A DNA stretch of 64,000 nucleotides. It comes from CAVYHJ01 sp963768165 [NCBI: uncultured bacterium] (GTDB lineage Bacteria > UBP4 > UBA4092). The stretch lies in contig CAVYHJ010000026.1 of the NCBI GenBank assembly GCA_963768165.1, positions 682,001 through 746,000 of the forward strand, given 5' to 3'. The notes beneath the pieces were generated by a model. The model was not told the DNA's origin. It did not search any database and saw only the letters and a program-made list of their open reading frames with translations. Within the stretch, counting starts at the first letter, position 1. Each line of letters begins with the position of its first letter. The translations under genes and the position numbers were made by a program. Shown piece after piece: positions 41,700 through 51,402 of this stretch.

Positions 41700-43958
41700 A
41701 TGCATTTTGTAAAACAAATTATGAGCGAGATTCAATCCTTAAAATCAGAAATTAGCAAATCTATTAAGCGCCGTGACTTTACGGAATTAGACAATCTCTG
41801 GCTGCGTTACGTTGAACAAAACGATTTGGACGTTTTGTTTTTAAAACATTGTGCGGATATCCTGGCTGAACAGGGGAATATTCCCCAACTCACGACCTTA
41901 TTTGAATTATTAATCGAAGAATATTCAGAAGATAAAAATATTGCCGGAATTCTCGAAACTACACGAATTCTTTCCGTCCATAAAGCAATCCCCAATTCGA
42001 TAAAAAGTCCCTTGTTGACAGCTATTCGAAAGATTTATAAATCATCCGGGAATCTTGAAAAATATATACTCTTTTCAGGTTTGGAAATTTCTGATAATCT
42101 GCAAGATTCATTTACCAAACTCGATGATTTTCTGTTTTGCGACATTGGCCAAGTATTTCAGCATAATACATGGGGTATTGGTGTTGTGAAAGATTTGGAT
42201 CTTGTCCAACAACAGGTTATATTGAATCTTGAAAAAAAAGGAGAACACCGATTTACCTTTTCCGGTGCAAAACAATTTCTAACCAAAATTCCCGACGACC
42301 ATTTTTACGCCCAAAAGAAAAAGAATCCGGATATTATAAAACAAATGGTCAATGACCAACCGCTAGAATTGGTAAAACTCATTGCCATAAGCTATGTGGG
42401 AAAAATAACGGTGAATGATCTTAAAAAATTATTACAAGACGGATTCATGACAGAAGACTCTTGGGCTAAATGGTGGGCAAAGACAAAAGTACTTTTAAAG
42501 AGAGATGCTTTTATAGATTTCACCGAGGGGGTTAAAGGTGAAATCCAACTCCGGTCAGAACCGAAAGAATTACACGATGAATTGATAGAGAAATTCAATG
42601 ACACAGAATCCATCGAAAACAAGATTGATATTCTTAAAGAATTTGCCAAACATTCCCAAGCCATCTCTAATGCAAACGAAATTGCTAGTCAATTGGCTCA
42701 AAATCTGATTGAATCGTGCGAAGGGACTGAAAAGCAGGATATCGTTCGAAAATTAATGTATTTCTATGCCTATGAAATTTTGAAAAAGTCTGTTACGGCT
42801 GACCTTCCAGTTTTCCCGGTCTCGGAAAATCAATTGATTTCTTCGATTAATGATATTTCCGAAATCCTATCCTCCCTGCCCTCTGGAGAATATCAAATCC
42901 GTATGATTAATTTGTGGATCCGGAAAAATCCCGATACGTGGACAGACACTGCAGTCGCCATATTGCCTCGATCAAATCCTAAAATAGCAGAAGAATTAAT
43001 CGATAAATTATCTACCGCTGGTTTAAAAGACAAAGTAAAATCTGGAATTAATCAACTTTTGGTTAATAAAGAAAACAATCCGGAAACTTATTTGTGGTTA
43101 GTTCAACAAATTTTGCATGGAACATGGGAATATACTGTCGAATCGATATCACATTATGAACTCGTTTTAGAATTGGCAGACTTGATGGAATCGCTGCAAA
43201 ATAAAAAATCGATGACCGAACAGGATAAAAAAATAAAATCTTCAATATTGTCCAAAATCCGCAAGTTAATAGAAGTACACGAATTCCAGCTTGTCAGAGA
43301 TATCATTTTGGATCTTCCGGTGGAAGACGCGCTACACTTACGAAATTCATTGTTACGAAACAGTGCGTTAAACGATGTTTATAAAACTTCCTTGGAATAT
43401 GCCATATCCCGTGTCCGACCCGATTTGGAGAAGCAGGACAAAAAAAGCGGTGGCGTGCATAAAACGCGAAGTATTCACTATTGCACGCGTGAAATCTATC
43501 AACAAAAAACCGATGAATACAAACAAATCTGTACCATTGAACTGCATGAAGTTGGCAGAGCACTGGCAGTTGCTCGCGCCCATGGAGATTTGCGAGAAAA
43601 TTCCGAATATCAATCCGCCAAACAAAAACAACGTATTTTGATGAAACAAGCAGATGAATTGCATGATTTGTTGGATCGGGCCAGAGTCATTGAATCAAAC
43701 CAGATTAGTACGGATCATGTAGCTTTCGGAACCCGGGTAACAGTAATCAATGAAACCTTGCAAAAACAGGAACAATACACAATATTGGGTATATGGGAAG
43801 CCAGTCCCGATAAAGGTATTATTTCGTATCTCTCTCCTCTAGGAGCGTCTTTTCTTGGCAAAAAGACAGGCGCATCTATTGAAATCATTCTGCCTGAAGG
43901 GAAAGTTTTATATAAAATTATGAAAATTAAAAATGCGTTGCACGAGGATAAAAACTAG
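41700..43958 (+). CDS. greA: GreA transcript-cleavage factor fused to a long N-terminal helical domain
   Basis: 752 aa. The C-terminal 150 residues are GreA: the coiled-coil tip GDLRENSEY (about 629-637; the acidic residues reach the polymerase active site) and a C-terminal FKBP-like domain (VAFGTRVTVINE...SPLGASFLGKKTG). The preceding 600 residues are mainly helical, with a small CarD/SH3-like module (DIGQVFQHNTWGIGVVKDLD, about 145-165). Such long GreA proteins occur in spirochaetes and chlamydiae. It should rescue backtracked RNA polymerase; the role of the N-terminal region is unknown. No strong ribosome-binding site is seen before either ATG (41700 or 41721). Confidence 0.85.
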   Translation: MHFVKQIMSEIQSLKSEISKSIKRRDFTELDNLWLRYVEQNDLDVLFLKHCADILAEQGNIPQLTTLFELLIEEYSEDKNIAGILETTRILSVHKAIPNSIKSPLLTAIRKIYKSSGNLEKYILFSGLEISDNLQDSFTKLDDFLFCDIGQVFQHNTWGIGVVKDLDLVQQQVILNLEKKGEHRFTFSGAKQFLTKIPDDHFYAQKKKNPDIIKQMVNDQPLELVKLIAISYVGKITVNDLKKLLQDGFMTEDSWAKWWAKTKVLLKRDAFIDFTEGVKGEIQLRSEPKELHDELIEKFNDTESIENKIDILKEFAKHSQAISNANEIASQLAQNLIESCEGTEKQDIVRKLMYFYAYEILKKSVTADLPVFPVSENQLISSINDISEILSSLPSGEYQIRMINLWIRKNPDTWTDTAVAILPRSNPKIAEELIDKLSTAGLKDKVKSGINQLLVNKENNPETYLWLVQQILHGTWEYTVESISHYELVLELADLMESLQNKKSMTEQDKKIKSSILSKIRKLIEVHEFQLVRDIILDLPVEDALHLRNSLLRNSALNDVYKTSLEYAISRVRPDLEKQDKKSGGVHKTRSIHYCTREIYQQKTDEYKQICTIELHEVGRALAVARAHGDLRENSEYQSAKQKQRILMKQADELHDLLDRARVIESNQISTDHVAFGTRVTVINETLQKQEQYTILGIWEASPDKGIISYLSPLGASFLGKKTGASIEIILPEGKVLYKIMKIKNALHEDKN

Positions 43959-44033
43959 TCTCCATTTCGATGTTCATGCTATTCTCATTATCCAATTGAA
44001 TAAATTGAGACGTTTTATCTAAAGGAAAATCAA

Positions 44034-45692
44034 ATGAATCAAGAATTTAATCAACTCGTTGACGAAATATTACAGTTTCTCTGGTCTGACAGTCCCGTAT
44101 TCGCGACATTCATGGGAATTCATGCCTATGACGGAGAACTTGACCGGATGGGACCCGATCACCGGACCCATTCAATTACCAGGAAAAAGGAATACCGCCA
44201 CAAATTAGATGACTTCCAACAACAAAAATCAAACGCGCTGGATTCTTTGGAAAAAATGGATTTAACCATTCTGAGGAATTCACTCTCCGTGGAAATCGAA
44301 CTGCAGGAAAAAGTCAAAAAAGTCATGCGTGATGCATCGGTCTATCCGGAAATCGCCTTATTCGGGATTTATATTTTGGTTCTCAGAGAAACATTACCGT
44401 TGGAAACACGTGCCCATTCTGTATTAGGGAGACTCCGTCAGATACCCCGCTTGCTGGAAGAAGGGATAGAGAATTTGCGTCATGGCGAAAATATTCCAAA
44501 AATTTGGACGGATATTGCCATTGAAACAACTCAAAGCGGACAATCTTTTTTTATCCAAATGATTCCTGCGATTGCCGATAAAGTCCCCGATTTAACAGGA
44601 GACTTATTGTCTGCCAATACAACCACATTACAGGCTTTGGAGAACTATCAAAATTTCCTTCAACAGGAGTTACTACCCAAATCCACCGGCAGTTTTGCTT
44701 TAGGCCGCAACCTTTTTCAATTTCTACTCAACACAGAACATCAACTTCCCTATTCGGTAGATGAATTGTTGGATTTAGGTAATGACATGGTTGCGCAGAC
44801 TCAGGAAAAAATTTATCGAACAGCGCGCGGGATTAATTCAATGATTAGCTGGCGTTCGATTCTAGAGGAATCGAAAAATGAACATCCACCGGCAAGAGAA
44901 TTAATACCCTATTATAATCAAGCGATGGAAGAATGCAGGCAATTTGTTGTGGAAAAGAATCTGCTTTCCATCCCTGATAATCAAACCTTGCAAGTCATTG
45001 AAACACCTGTTTTCGAAAGAGGAACCACACCCTATGCCGCCTATATTCCACCAGCACCTTTTGAAGAAAAACAACAAGGTTATTTTTGGGTTACCCCGGT
45101 AGATTCGACCAAATCCAAGGAATTGCAGGAAGAACAATTACAGGGACATTCTATCTACAGCATCCCTATTACCGTGGCCCATGAAGCCTATCCGGGTCAT
45201 CACGTCCAACTTTGTCATACCAACCGGCTTTCTTCCAAAGTACGCCGCCAATTTGGAACGAATGTATTCATTGAGGGATGGGCATTGTATTGTGAAGAAC
45301 TCATGTGGGAAAATGGATTTTATACCGACCCTAGAACACGATTGATGCAATTGAAAGATATCTTGTGGCGTGCCTGCCGGGTCGTCATAGACGTCAAATT
45401 GCATACCGGACAAATGACCTTTGATGAAGCTGTAAAAATGCTGGTAGATACCGCCGCACTGGAGCAGGTCAATGCGGTCAGCGAAGTGAAACGATATACT
45501 CAATCCCCTACGCAACCGATGAGTTACCTTGCTGGAAAAACAGCCTTGATGGATTTACGCAACGCCTATAAAGAAAAGAAGGGGAAACAGTTTAATTTAA
45601 AAGAATTTCATGATAAATTATTGAGTTACGGTTCCCTGCCCATTAAATTAATTAAAGAAGATATGTTAAAAAATCCACCGCCTACTGGATAG
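44034..45692 (+). CDS. DUF885 family metallopeptidase-like protein
   Basis: 552 aa, standard for DUF885. The zinc-binding motif HEAYPGHH is at residues 383-390, followed by FIEGWALYCEELM with the third ligand glutamate. There is no signal peptide, so it is probably cytoplasmic. Members are M32-like carboxypeptidase relatives of mostly unknown substrate. Its last 11 nt overlap the end of the convergent regulator gene. Confidence 0.9.
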   Translation: MNQEFNQLVDEILQFLWSDSPVFATFMGIHAYDGELDRMGPDHRTHSITRKKEYRHKLDDFQQQKSNALDSLEKMDLTILRNSLSVEIELQEKVKKVMRDASVYPEIALFGIYILVLRETLPLETRAHSVLGRLRQIPRLLEEGIENLRHGENIPKIWTDIAIETTQSGQSFFIQMIPAIADKVPDLTGDLLSANTTTLQALENYQNFLQQELLPKSTGSFALGRNLFQFLLNTEHQLPYSVDELLDLGNDMVAQTQEKIYRTARGINSMISWRSILEESKNEHPPARELIPYYNQAMEECRQFVVEKNLLSIPDNQTLQVIETPVFERGTTPYAAYIPPAPFEEKQQGYFWVTPVDSTKSKELQEEQLQGHSIYSIPITVAHEAYPGHHVQLCHTNRLSSKVRRQFGTNVFIEGWALYCEELMWENGFYTDPRTRLMQLKDILWRACRVVIDVKLHTGQMTFDEAVKMLVDTAALEQVNAVSEVKRYTQSPTQPMSYLAGKTALMDLRNAYKEKKGKQFNLKEFHDKLLSYGSLPIKLIKEDMLKNPPPTG

Positions 45693-47082
45693 ACGATTCT
45701 ACTTCCCGCGTGATTCCGTATCCCCGCATTTTTTTGTATAAATGGCTTCTTTCCATCTGGAGAGATTCCGCGGATTTAGACACATTCCAATCGTTCTTTT
45801 TCAAGGTTTCTAAAATCATTTCTTTTTCAAAATTATCCATTGCGTCTTTTAATGGAACATTAGCGGTGAGATATTTCGCCGCCGTACCGGTTGATTTAGG
45901 GATTACCGCGGTTACCGCGGAAGGCAAGACTCCCGTAATATCCGCTTGACTAATCACATCAGAGGGGGAAAGAATCGCAGCACGTTCAACAATATTTTTT
46001 AATTCCCTGACATTCCCCGGCCAGTCGTAATGTTTTAATATCTCCAAAGCCGAATCATCAAACTTGCGTGCTTTGGCCTGGGTTTCCTTGCAATATTGTT
46101 TTAAAAAATGTTCCGCCAACAAAGTAATATCTTCTTTTCTTTGCCGCAAAGGGGGAACATAAAAGGGAACCACGTTCAAACGATAATACAAATCTTCCCG
46201 AAAATTATCCTTTTTGATTTCTTCTTCTAAATTTTTATTGGTCGCCGCAATAACTCGAACGTCCACCTTGATCAGTTTCGCTCCCCCTACCCGGTCAATT
46301 TCATTATCCGTCAACACTCTCAAAATCTTCGCCTGGGTCGCGATACTCATATCCCCGATTTCATCGAGAAAAATCGTCCCACCATCCGCCAGTTCAAATT
46401 TTCCCCGCCGCCGGTCAGTGGCTCCCGTGAAAGACCCTTTCTCATGTCCGAACAATTCACTTTCGATTAACTCATTCGGGATTGCCGCACAATTGACTTT
46501 GATAAACGGTCCATCTTTCCGGGGGCTGTTGACATGAATGGCGCGCGCCACCAACTCTTTTCCAGTTCCATTCTCTCCGGTAATCAGCACTCTACCGGGT
46601 GTGGCCGCCACGCGCGATATGCGTTCCAACATGTTTTGGACCACGGTACTCTGGCCAATAATCTGGAATTCTTGTTCGATGGCTTGTCGGAAATCTTTAT
46701 TAGCCTCTTCCAAGGCGCGATATTTTAAAGCATGTTCAATCTGCAGCAGTACTTTATCCAGGGAAAGCGGTTTTTCCATGAAGTCGAAAGCACCCAATTT
46801 GGTGGCTTTCACGGCAGTGTCAATCGTTCCATGACCCGACATCACTATCGCTACCAAATCCCGGTCAATTTCTCTGGCTTCTTTTAATACGGTTAATCCG
46901 TCAATATCCGGCAGCCAGACATCCAAAATAACCAAATCAATCCCATTTTCACGAATTAATTGTAATGCCTCTTTTCCCGATTGAGTGGTTTTAACATCAT
47001 ATCCATCACGGGATAATGGCCGAGACAATGACGTGAGTATATTTTTCTCATCGTCAACGATTAGAATGGTCGCACGTTTCAT
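45682..47082 (-). CDS. Sigma-54-dependent response regulator (NtrC/NtrX type)
   Basis: 466 aa. A receiver domain (D53 in VILDVWLP), an AAA+ domain with Walker A GENGTGKE, GSFTGA (serine variant of GAFTGA, the sigma-54 contact), Walker B GGTIFLDEIGD, and a C-terminal Fis-like helix-turn-helix (KSAESLQMERSHLYKKMRGY). The C-terminus resembles NtrX. It lies 3 nt after the TPR gene of an ABC-exporter operon, but no histidine kinase gene is beside it. Confidence 0.94.
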   Translation of the reverse strand: MKRATILIVDDEKNILTSLSRPLSRDGYDVKTTQSGKEALQLIRENGIDLVILDVWLPDIDGLTVLKEAREIDRDLVAIVMSGHGTIDTAVKATKLGAFDFMEKPLSLDKVLLQIEHALKYRALEEANKDFRQAIEQEFQIIGQSTVVQNMLERISRVAATPGRVLITGENGTGKELVARAIHVNSPRKDGPFIKVNCAAIPNELIESELFGHEKGSFTGATDRRRGKFELADGGTIFLDEIGDMSIATQAKILRVLTDNEIDRVGGAKLIKVDVRVIAATNKNLEEEIKKDNFREDLYYRLNVVPFYVPPLRQRKEDITLLAEHFLKQYCKETQAKARKFDDSALEILKHYDWPGNVRELKNIVERAAILSPSDVISQADITGVLPSAVTAVIPKSTGTAAKYLTANVPLKDAMDNFEKEMILETLKKNDWNVSKSAESLQMERSHLYKKMRGYGITREVESSIQ

Positions 47083-47084
47083 AA

Positions 47085-47978
47085 CTACAGTGTGCTAAAT
47101 TGGGGTTTTAATCGGCTCCAAACACGCCCGGTTCTTGGATCAAATTGAAGCGGTTCACCGGTAAGGGGATCAGGCGGTATTCTATCAATAAATCCCTCTT
47201 TGACCAGGTCTGATAACTGGGGAGGACCCTTTTTATATTTCTGATAATATTTATATAACGCTTGTATGACCGGTAAAACAATTTCCTGATATTTATCCTT
47301 GAGTAGTTTATCGCGATAGATAGAAGCTGCTAATTTATCACCATTTTTTTCCGCTTCTTCCAATTTTTGACGCCACATTTCTCTCGCCAAGTCTTTCCAT
47401 CCTGCCTCATACTTCATCTGAATAACAATTCGCCCAACAAAATCAGGACAATCAGGCTTTGTGGTTGCTAAAGAGTAAGCTTCCATGGCTTTTTGTGCGG
47501 CCATTACCTGAAAGGTGGTATCTTTGGAACTCCGCAATTCTTCAAACCAAAGGAACCCTTTGTCATAGGCAATATGCCAGCTATTGGGATTATTTTCAAT
47601 GCCCCTGTCCAATAAGGCAATAGCTTTCTCCCGTTGATGCATTTCATCATGCAACACCATCGCGCCAAAGGTATACACTTCTTGAAAAGTAGGTTCCAAG
47701 GTTGTGATGACTTCCAATAATCGGTCAATAACGGGAAATTTGCTGTCAAACATGAAATGCCCACCGAAATATTGGATTGCGCGAATCCACAACAAATCCG
47801 CCATAAAACTGTCAAATCCCATAGCAATAATTTTCACATATTCCCCTTTGGGAAGATATAAAATATCCATTGGCGGGGCTTCTCCCAGTTTCCCTCGAAT
47901 TTGGCGTTGAACCAGATGAGTTGTTGTTGCCAATAAGACAAACACTAATAGTAAAGCTATAAATCGTTTGGTTTTCAT
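47085..47978 (-). CDS. Membrane-anchored TPR-like protein
   Basis: 297 aa. An N-terminal membrane segment (about 5-25) precedes a helical-repeat region with DLLWIRAIQYFGGHF and YTFGAMVLHDEM, typical of a TPR-like family found next to ABC-2 exporters. The C-terminus has a DPLTGEPLQFDPRTGRVWS strand pair. Coupled to the ABC permease (4 nt away), it is likely a component of the exporter; function unknown. Confidence 0.75.
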   Translation of the reverse strand: MKTKRFIALLLVFVLLATTTHLVQRQIRGKLGEAPPMDILYLPKGEYVKIIAMGFDSFMADLLWIRAIQYFGGHFMFDSKFPVIDRLLEVITTLEPTFQEVYTFGAMVLHDEMHQREKAIALLDRGIENNPNSWHIAYDKGFLWFEELRSSKDTTFQVMAAQKAMEAYSLATTKPDCPDFVGRIVIQMKYEAGWKDLAREMWRQKLEEAEKNGDKLAASIYRDKLLKDKYQEIVLPVIQALYKYYQKYKKGPPQLSDLVKEGFIDRIPPDPLTGEPLQFDPRTGRVWSRLKPQFSTL

Positions 47979-47981
47979 GAT

Positions 47982-48782
47982 TTACTTAAAATTCCGTTTG
48001 GAAAAACAAATGGACGCTACAAACAAGATACACGCGGTATAGAGTATTCCATAAACAATATTTAATGGAATATTCTCTGTAATTGCTACTCCATTCACCG
48101 CTTGATTTCGGATATTAAATTTTTCCAACTGGGGTAAAATCCAGCTTACAATCACAGCAATTTTTGCTAAAATTCGATCCGCTGCGGTCACTTTCGCATC
48201 AGAATGTTGTGTGGTGATTTGCTGGGCAAATCGAATCAAGTCATCGGTCAAATGGCCGGCGATATATATCAAGAAGGTGTATACTGCTGATAAAATTGGC
48301 GTACTGAAAGAACTAAACAATGTGGCGAGCCCCGTAACGACGACCAATTCCAAAAATGTCAACGCTATCGCTTCAATCAGAACGGCAGAAATTGTAAAAT
48401 GACGAAACACCAATAAGGCCAGGAAAACCACGGTCATAATAACCATATTTACAAAGATGGTCATTATCAATCCAAAAAATTTTCCTAAAACAAACTCAAA
48501 ACGATGAATCGGTTTGCTGATAATGACATAAATGGTTCGTTTATCCAGTTCATTGTAAATCAATCCGATTCCCACCATAATCGCGATAAGTACGCCAAAA
48601 AAAGTAATGGAAAACAACCCGACATCTTTAATAATCTTTCCTTCCTGTCCGATACTGAGTGCGCTTAATATCACCGAAAAGATAATCAAAATCATGGCAA
48701 ACGCCAGGAGTATATACAAAATCTTGTTCCGAATGGCTTCACGAAATGTATTTTTTGCAATGGCAATAATATGACCCAACAT
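47982..48782 (-). CDS. ABC-2 type transporter permease
   Basis: 266 aa with six membrane helices in the ABC-2 pattern: first helix with AIAKNTFREAIRNKILY before it, then YNELDKRTIYVIISKPIHRFEFVLGKF in the cytoplasmic coupling loop. Pairs with the ATPase immediately upstream. The substrate is unknown. Confidence 0.9.
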   Translation of the reverse strand: MLGHIIAIAKNTFREAIRNKILYILLAFAMILIIFSVILSALSIGQEGKIIKDVGLFSITFFGVLIAIMVGIGLIYNELDKRTIYVIISKPIHRFEFVLGKFFGLIMTIFVNMVIMTVVFLALLVFRHFTISAVLIEAIALTFLELVVVTGLATLFSSFSTPILSAVYTFLIYIAGHLTDDLIRFAQQITTQHSDAKVTAADRILAKIAVIVSWILPQLEKFNIRNQAVNGVAITENIPLNIVYGILYTACILFVASICFSKRNFK

Positions 48783-48783
48783 G

Positions 48784-49707
48784 TTAGTTTCCCTTCACTT
48801 CTTGAATAAAGATTTCTTCGAGTGACTCTCTTTGCGGCACTAATGATACCAATTGCGCATTGTCTTTACGGATTAATTCCAGCAAGACAGGCACTTTCGA
48901 TTCCTCCGATAAACTCGCGGACACTTGAACTCCATCATCCATAAACCGGTTGGCTATTTTTTGTAATTCTTGTTTCCCATTGGCGGACAATTTCGCGACC
49001 GCCACTTCATATCCTTTAATTTTCGGACTGAGCAACTCACTCAATTTGCCGACTTTTACCAATCTCCCTTTCATCAGGATGCTCACCCGGTCGCAAATCA
49101 TTTCAGCGTCCGATAAGATATGCGTGCTGAAAAATAAAGTCGTATTTTCATCTTTCAATGTAAAAATAAAATCCCGGATTTCTTTTCTACCAATCGGATC
49201 CAGTCCTGTCAAGGGTTCATCCAAGATTACCAATTTGGGTTTGTGAATCACCGCCTGCGCCAGGCCAATCCGTTGTAACATCCCTTTGGAATATTTATGC
49301 AATGGCAAATTTCGCGCGTCGGATAATCCCACTTTATCCAGTAGAAAATCTACCCGTTTTTTCAAATCCACGGAATTCATCCCGTATAATTGCCCGATAA
49401 AATAAAGGATTTCTTCCCCTTTTAAATAATCATAAAAATAAGGATTCTCCGGCAAGAATCCGATATCCTGTTTGACCGCGATATCCGTGTACGGTTTACC
49501 CAACAACCACGCCTGTCCGCTGGTCGGAAACAACAATCCCAATAATAACTTAATAGTGGTGGTTTTCCCTGCCCCGTTCGGTCCCAAAAATCCAAAGGTC
49601 TCATTTTCAACGACCGTCAAATTGAGATTCTCCAAGGCACTGATTTTCCGGCCCGTGAACGGAGTGCGGTAATGTTTCGTAAATCCTTCTATGCGGATCA
49701 TATCCAT
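48784..49707 (-). CDS. ABC transporter ATP-binding protein
   Basis: 307 aa. Walker A GPNGAGKTT (about residues 40-48), Q-loop LPENPYFYDY, signature YSKGMLQRIG, Walker B LVILDEPLTGLDP and the H-switch FSTHI are complete. The extra C-terminal 80 residues are typical of ABC-2 exporter ATPases. First gene of a four-gene leftward operon. An IS element sits 118 bp upstream. Confidence 0.94.
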   Translation of the reverse strand: MDMIRIEGFTKHYRTPFTGRKISALENLNLTVVENETFGFLGPNGAGKTTTIKLLLGLLFPTSGQAWLLGKPYTDIAVKQDIGFLPENPYFYDYLKGEEILYFIGQLYGMNSVDLKKRVDFLLDKVGLSDARNLPLHKYSKGMLQRIGLAQAVIHKPKLVILDEPLTGLDPIGRKEIRDFIFTLKDENTTLFFSTHILSDAEMICDRVSILMKGRLVKVGKLSELLSPKIKGYEVAVAKLSANGKQELQKIANRFMDDGVQVSASLSEESKVPVLLELIRKDNAQLVSLVPQRESLEEIFIQEVKGN

Positions 49708-49820
49708 AAAATATACCCTTTCAATACTCCTGTTAAAATGACAGACTTATACACTTCAGATTTATTCAAACTAAATTCTCATTCTCTACTGTTATTTTAG
49801 CATTAGAAGAAAAAATTGCC

Positions 49821-49824
49821 AAAT
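49821..49824. repeat. Target-site duplication AAAT, left copy
   Basis: AAAT directly abuts the left inverted repeat of the IS and is repeated at 51028-51031. Confidence 0.75.
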
Positions 49825-51027
49825 GAGACCTCTGAAAAAGTATTGTTTTTGTTTTACAAGAGTGATAAATAAAAAAAGAGAAGGTTGAGGAGGAGGAAAG
49901 AAGCGGTTGGGAGAGTCCAACGACCTTTGGAGGAGTCTCCAAAGAGGAGAATACACTGGTATTCTTGTCCTTTTCGGATTAAGGAGACACAACTCCCCTG
50001 CGTTTGACCATCCGGACCAGATTCTCGGCCATGACCGCCATCTCCAAGAATTGTTTCACTCGTTGTAATCCGCTGACCGTCATCTTGCGTACCCCGCGCC
50101 AGAGTTTGAGACACCCGAAATACGATTCAATCAGATACCTTTTCTTCTTTTTCCAGCGCTCATTATGTCGTACATCTTCAGGTTTCTGGACTCGGGCATG
50201 GCGCTGATTCCGTAAAATCCCATCCACGATCCCATGGCGTCCCAACCACTCCCGATTCCGTTTCGCATCAAATCCCCGGTCCGCCAGCACGATCCCTTCC
50301 TCTCCGGTCAATACTTGCGGCAGTAAAAATACATCATGAATATTCGCAGGCACGACTAACGGTCGTCCCCCCAACGTCGTCTTGGGATCATAGCGTAAAC
50401 ACACATTATATCCATGCACGATCTTCAAGGGTCCTCGTTTCCCGGTTCCTGCTTCCGGTTCTAAGGGTTTCCCTTCTGGATCTGTGGCCTCTTTCTTATG
50501 ATGACTTTCCACGAGGGTCGCATCCACAATCACCACACTCCCTTTCTTTAAGGACACCTTCTGCCGTCCTAACTGTTCTTCAAACCAGCCCCACAACTCG
50601 TTCTCCACTCCCGCCTGGCGAATTCTCTCCCGAAACTTCACCAGCGTCGTATCATCCGGCACTTCCTCCCCAAAAGCAATCCCCACAAACTCCCGAAAGG
50701 ACAACCGATCCGTAACCTCTTCAACTACCCGCACATCTGACAGATTATAAATCCTTTCCAACAACCATATCCGAAATAATACCTCCGGCGCATACCCCGG
50801 ACGTCCCTGATCCTTCGAATACATTCCTTCCAACCGTTGATGCAGTCCCTTCCAATCCAGCATCCCTTTCAGTTTCTCCAAAAACTTCCCGGTCTTCGTA
50901 TCCAACTCCATCCATCCTTGCAGTAAGTGTCCTTGTCCTTTTTCTTCCCCGATCATGTGTCTCTCCTTTTAGGTTTTCCTTCCCATACTCTCAATCCCAA
51001 CAAAAGGTAGACTTTTTCAGAGGTCTC
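49825..51027 (-). mobile_element. Complete IS5-family insertion sequence
   Basis: 1203 bp bounded by perfect 17-bp inverted repeats GAGACCTCTGAAAAAGT (left 49825-49841; right 51011-51027 as its reverse complement) with a 4-bp AAAT duplication. It carries one transposase on the minus strand, the same direction as the ABC operon. It appears intact. Confidence 0.93.
49979..50956 (-). CDS. IS5-family DDE transposase
   Basis: 325 aa. An N-terminal DNA-binding region (with GYAPEVLFRIWLLERIYNLS) precedes the RNase-H-like core. Catalytic residues: D in VIVDATLVE, D in LADRGFD and E in YLIESYFGCLK. No frameshift or stop is seen, so the element could be active. Confidence 0.93.
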   Translation of the reverse strand: MIGEEKGQGHLLQGWMELDTKTGKFLEKLKGMLDWKGLHQRLEGMYSKDQGRPGYAPEVLFRIWLLERIYNLSDVRVVEEVTDRLSFREFVGIAFGEEVPDDTTLVKFRERIRQAGVENELWGWFEEQLGRQKVSLKKGSVVIVDATLVESHHKKEATDPEGKPLEPEAGTGKRGPLKIVHGYNVCLRYDPKTTLGGRPLVVPANIHDVFLLPQVLTGEEGIVLADRGFDAKRNREWLGRHGIVDGILRNQRHARVQKPEDVRHNERWKKKKRYLIESYFGCLKLWRGVRKMTVSGLQRVKQFLEMAVMAENLVRMVKRRGVVSP

Positions 51028-51230
51028 AAATGTAAAAAAAGGTAATGTCTTAATTTGAATTTTTACATATTCCTATCTTATGCAAAGGTGTCTCACCAAG
51101 CATAGATTCCTCGGTCGGAGACCTTCGGATAAGAAGAACGGAAAGAAAAAAGAAGTGGATGCCATCCGTCTTCGCCCGCATCCCTACGAATTCTATATGT
51201 ATTACGATATTTAATCGTTTTACAATTTGT
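51028..51230. other. Non-coding flank of the IS element
   Basis: The AAAT duplication is at 51028-51031. Up to 51230 I see AT-rich sequence without a supported gene; the insertion split an intergenic region of the ABC operon. Confidence 0.5.
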
Positions 51231-51285
51231 CCTGAATAGAATGCGTCCCGATTCTCATGTCGGGATGCATTTTTTTCTATTCAGG
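51231..51285. repeat. Long palindrome (terminator-like)
   Basis: CCTGAATAGA at 51231-51240 pairs with TCTATTCAGG at 51276-51285, and inside these ATGCGTCCCGA pairs with TCGGGATGCAT (one G-T pair). A TTTTT run lies between the inner and outer right arms. No gene precedes it on the plus strand. Confidence 0.8.
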
Positions 51286-51306
51286 GAAATGACATTCCCT
51301 CCTTCC

Positions 51307-51355
51307 CGTCATTCCTGCTTTTTCTTACGTCATCCATACCTTCGCAGGAATGACG
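51307..51355. repeat. Dispersed-repeat inverted arms CGTCATTCCTGC
   Basis: CGTCATTCCTGC (51307-51318) and GCAGGAATGACG (51344-51355) are exact reverse complements; ACGTCAT in between can pair with ATGACGT as an alternative fold. Related in start (GTCATT) to the elements in the trp region. Confidence 0.7.
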
Positions 51356-51363
51356 TAAGAGAG

Positions 51364-51396
51364 AAGAAAAAGGGGCGGGTCAGAGACCCGCCCCTT
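51364..51396 (-). terminator. Intrinsic terminator of the ParB-like gene
   Basis: AAGGGGCGGGTC and GACCCGCCCCTT (51370-51396) form a GC-rich hairpin; on the minus strand it is followed by TTTTTCTTCT. It lies just after the ParB-like stop. Confidence 0.85.
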
Positions 51397-51402
51397 CAAG
51401 AA

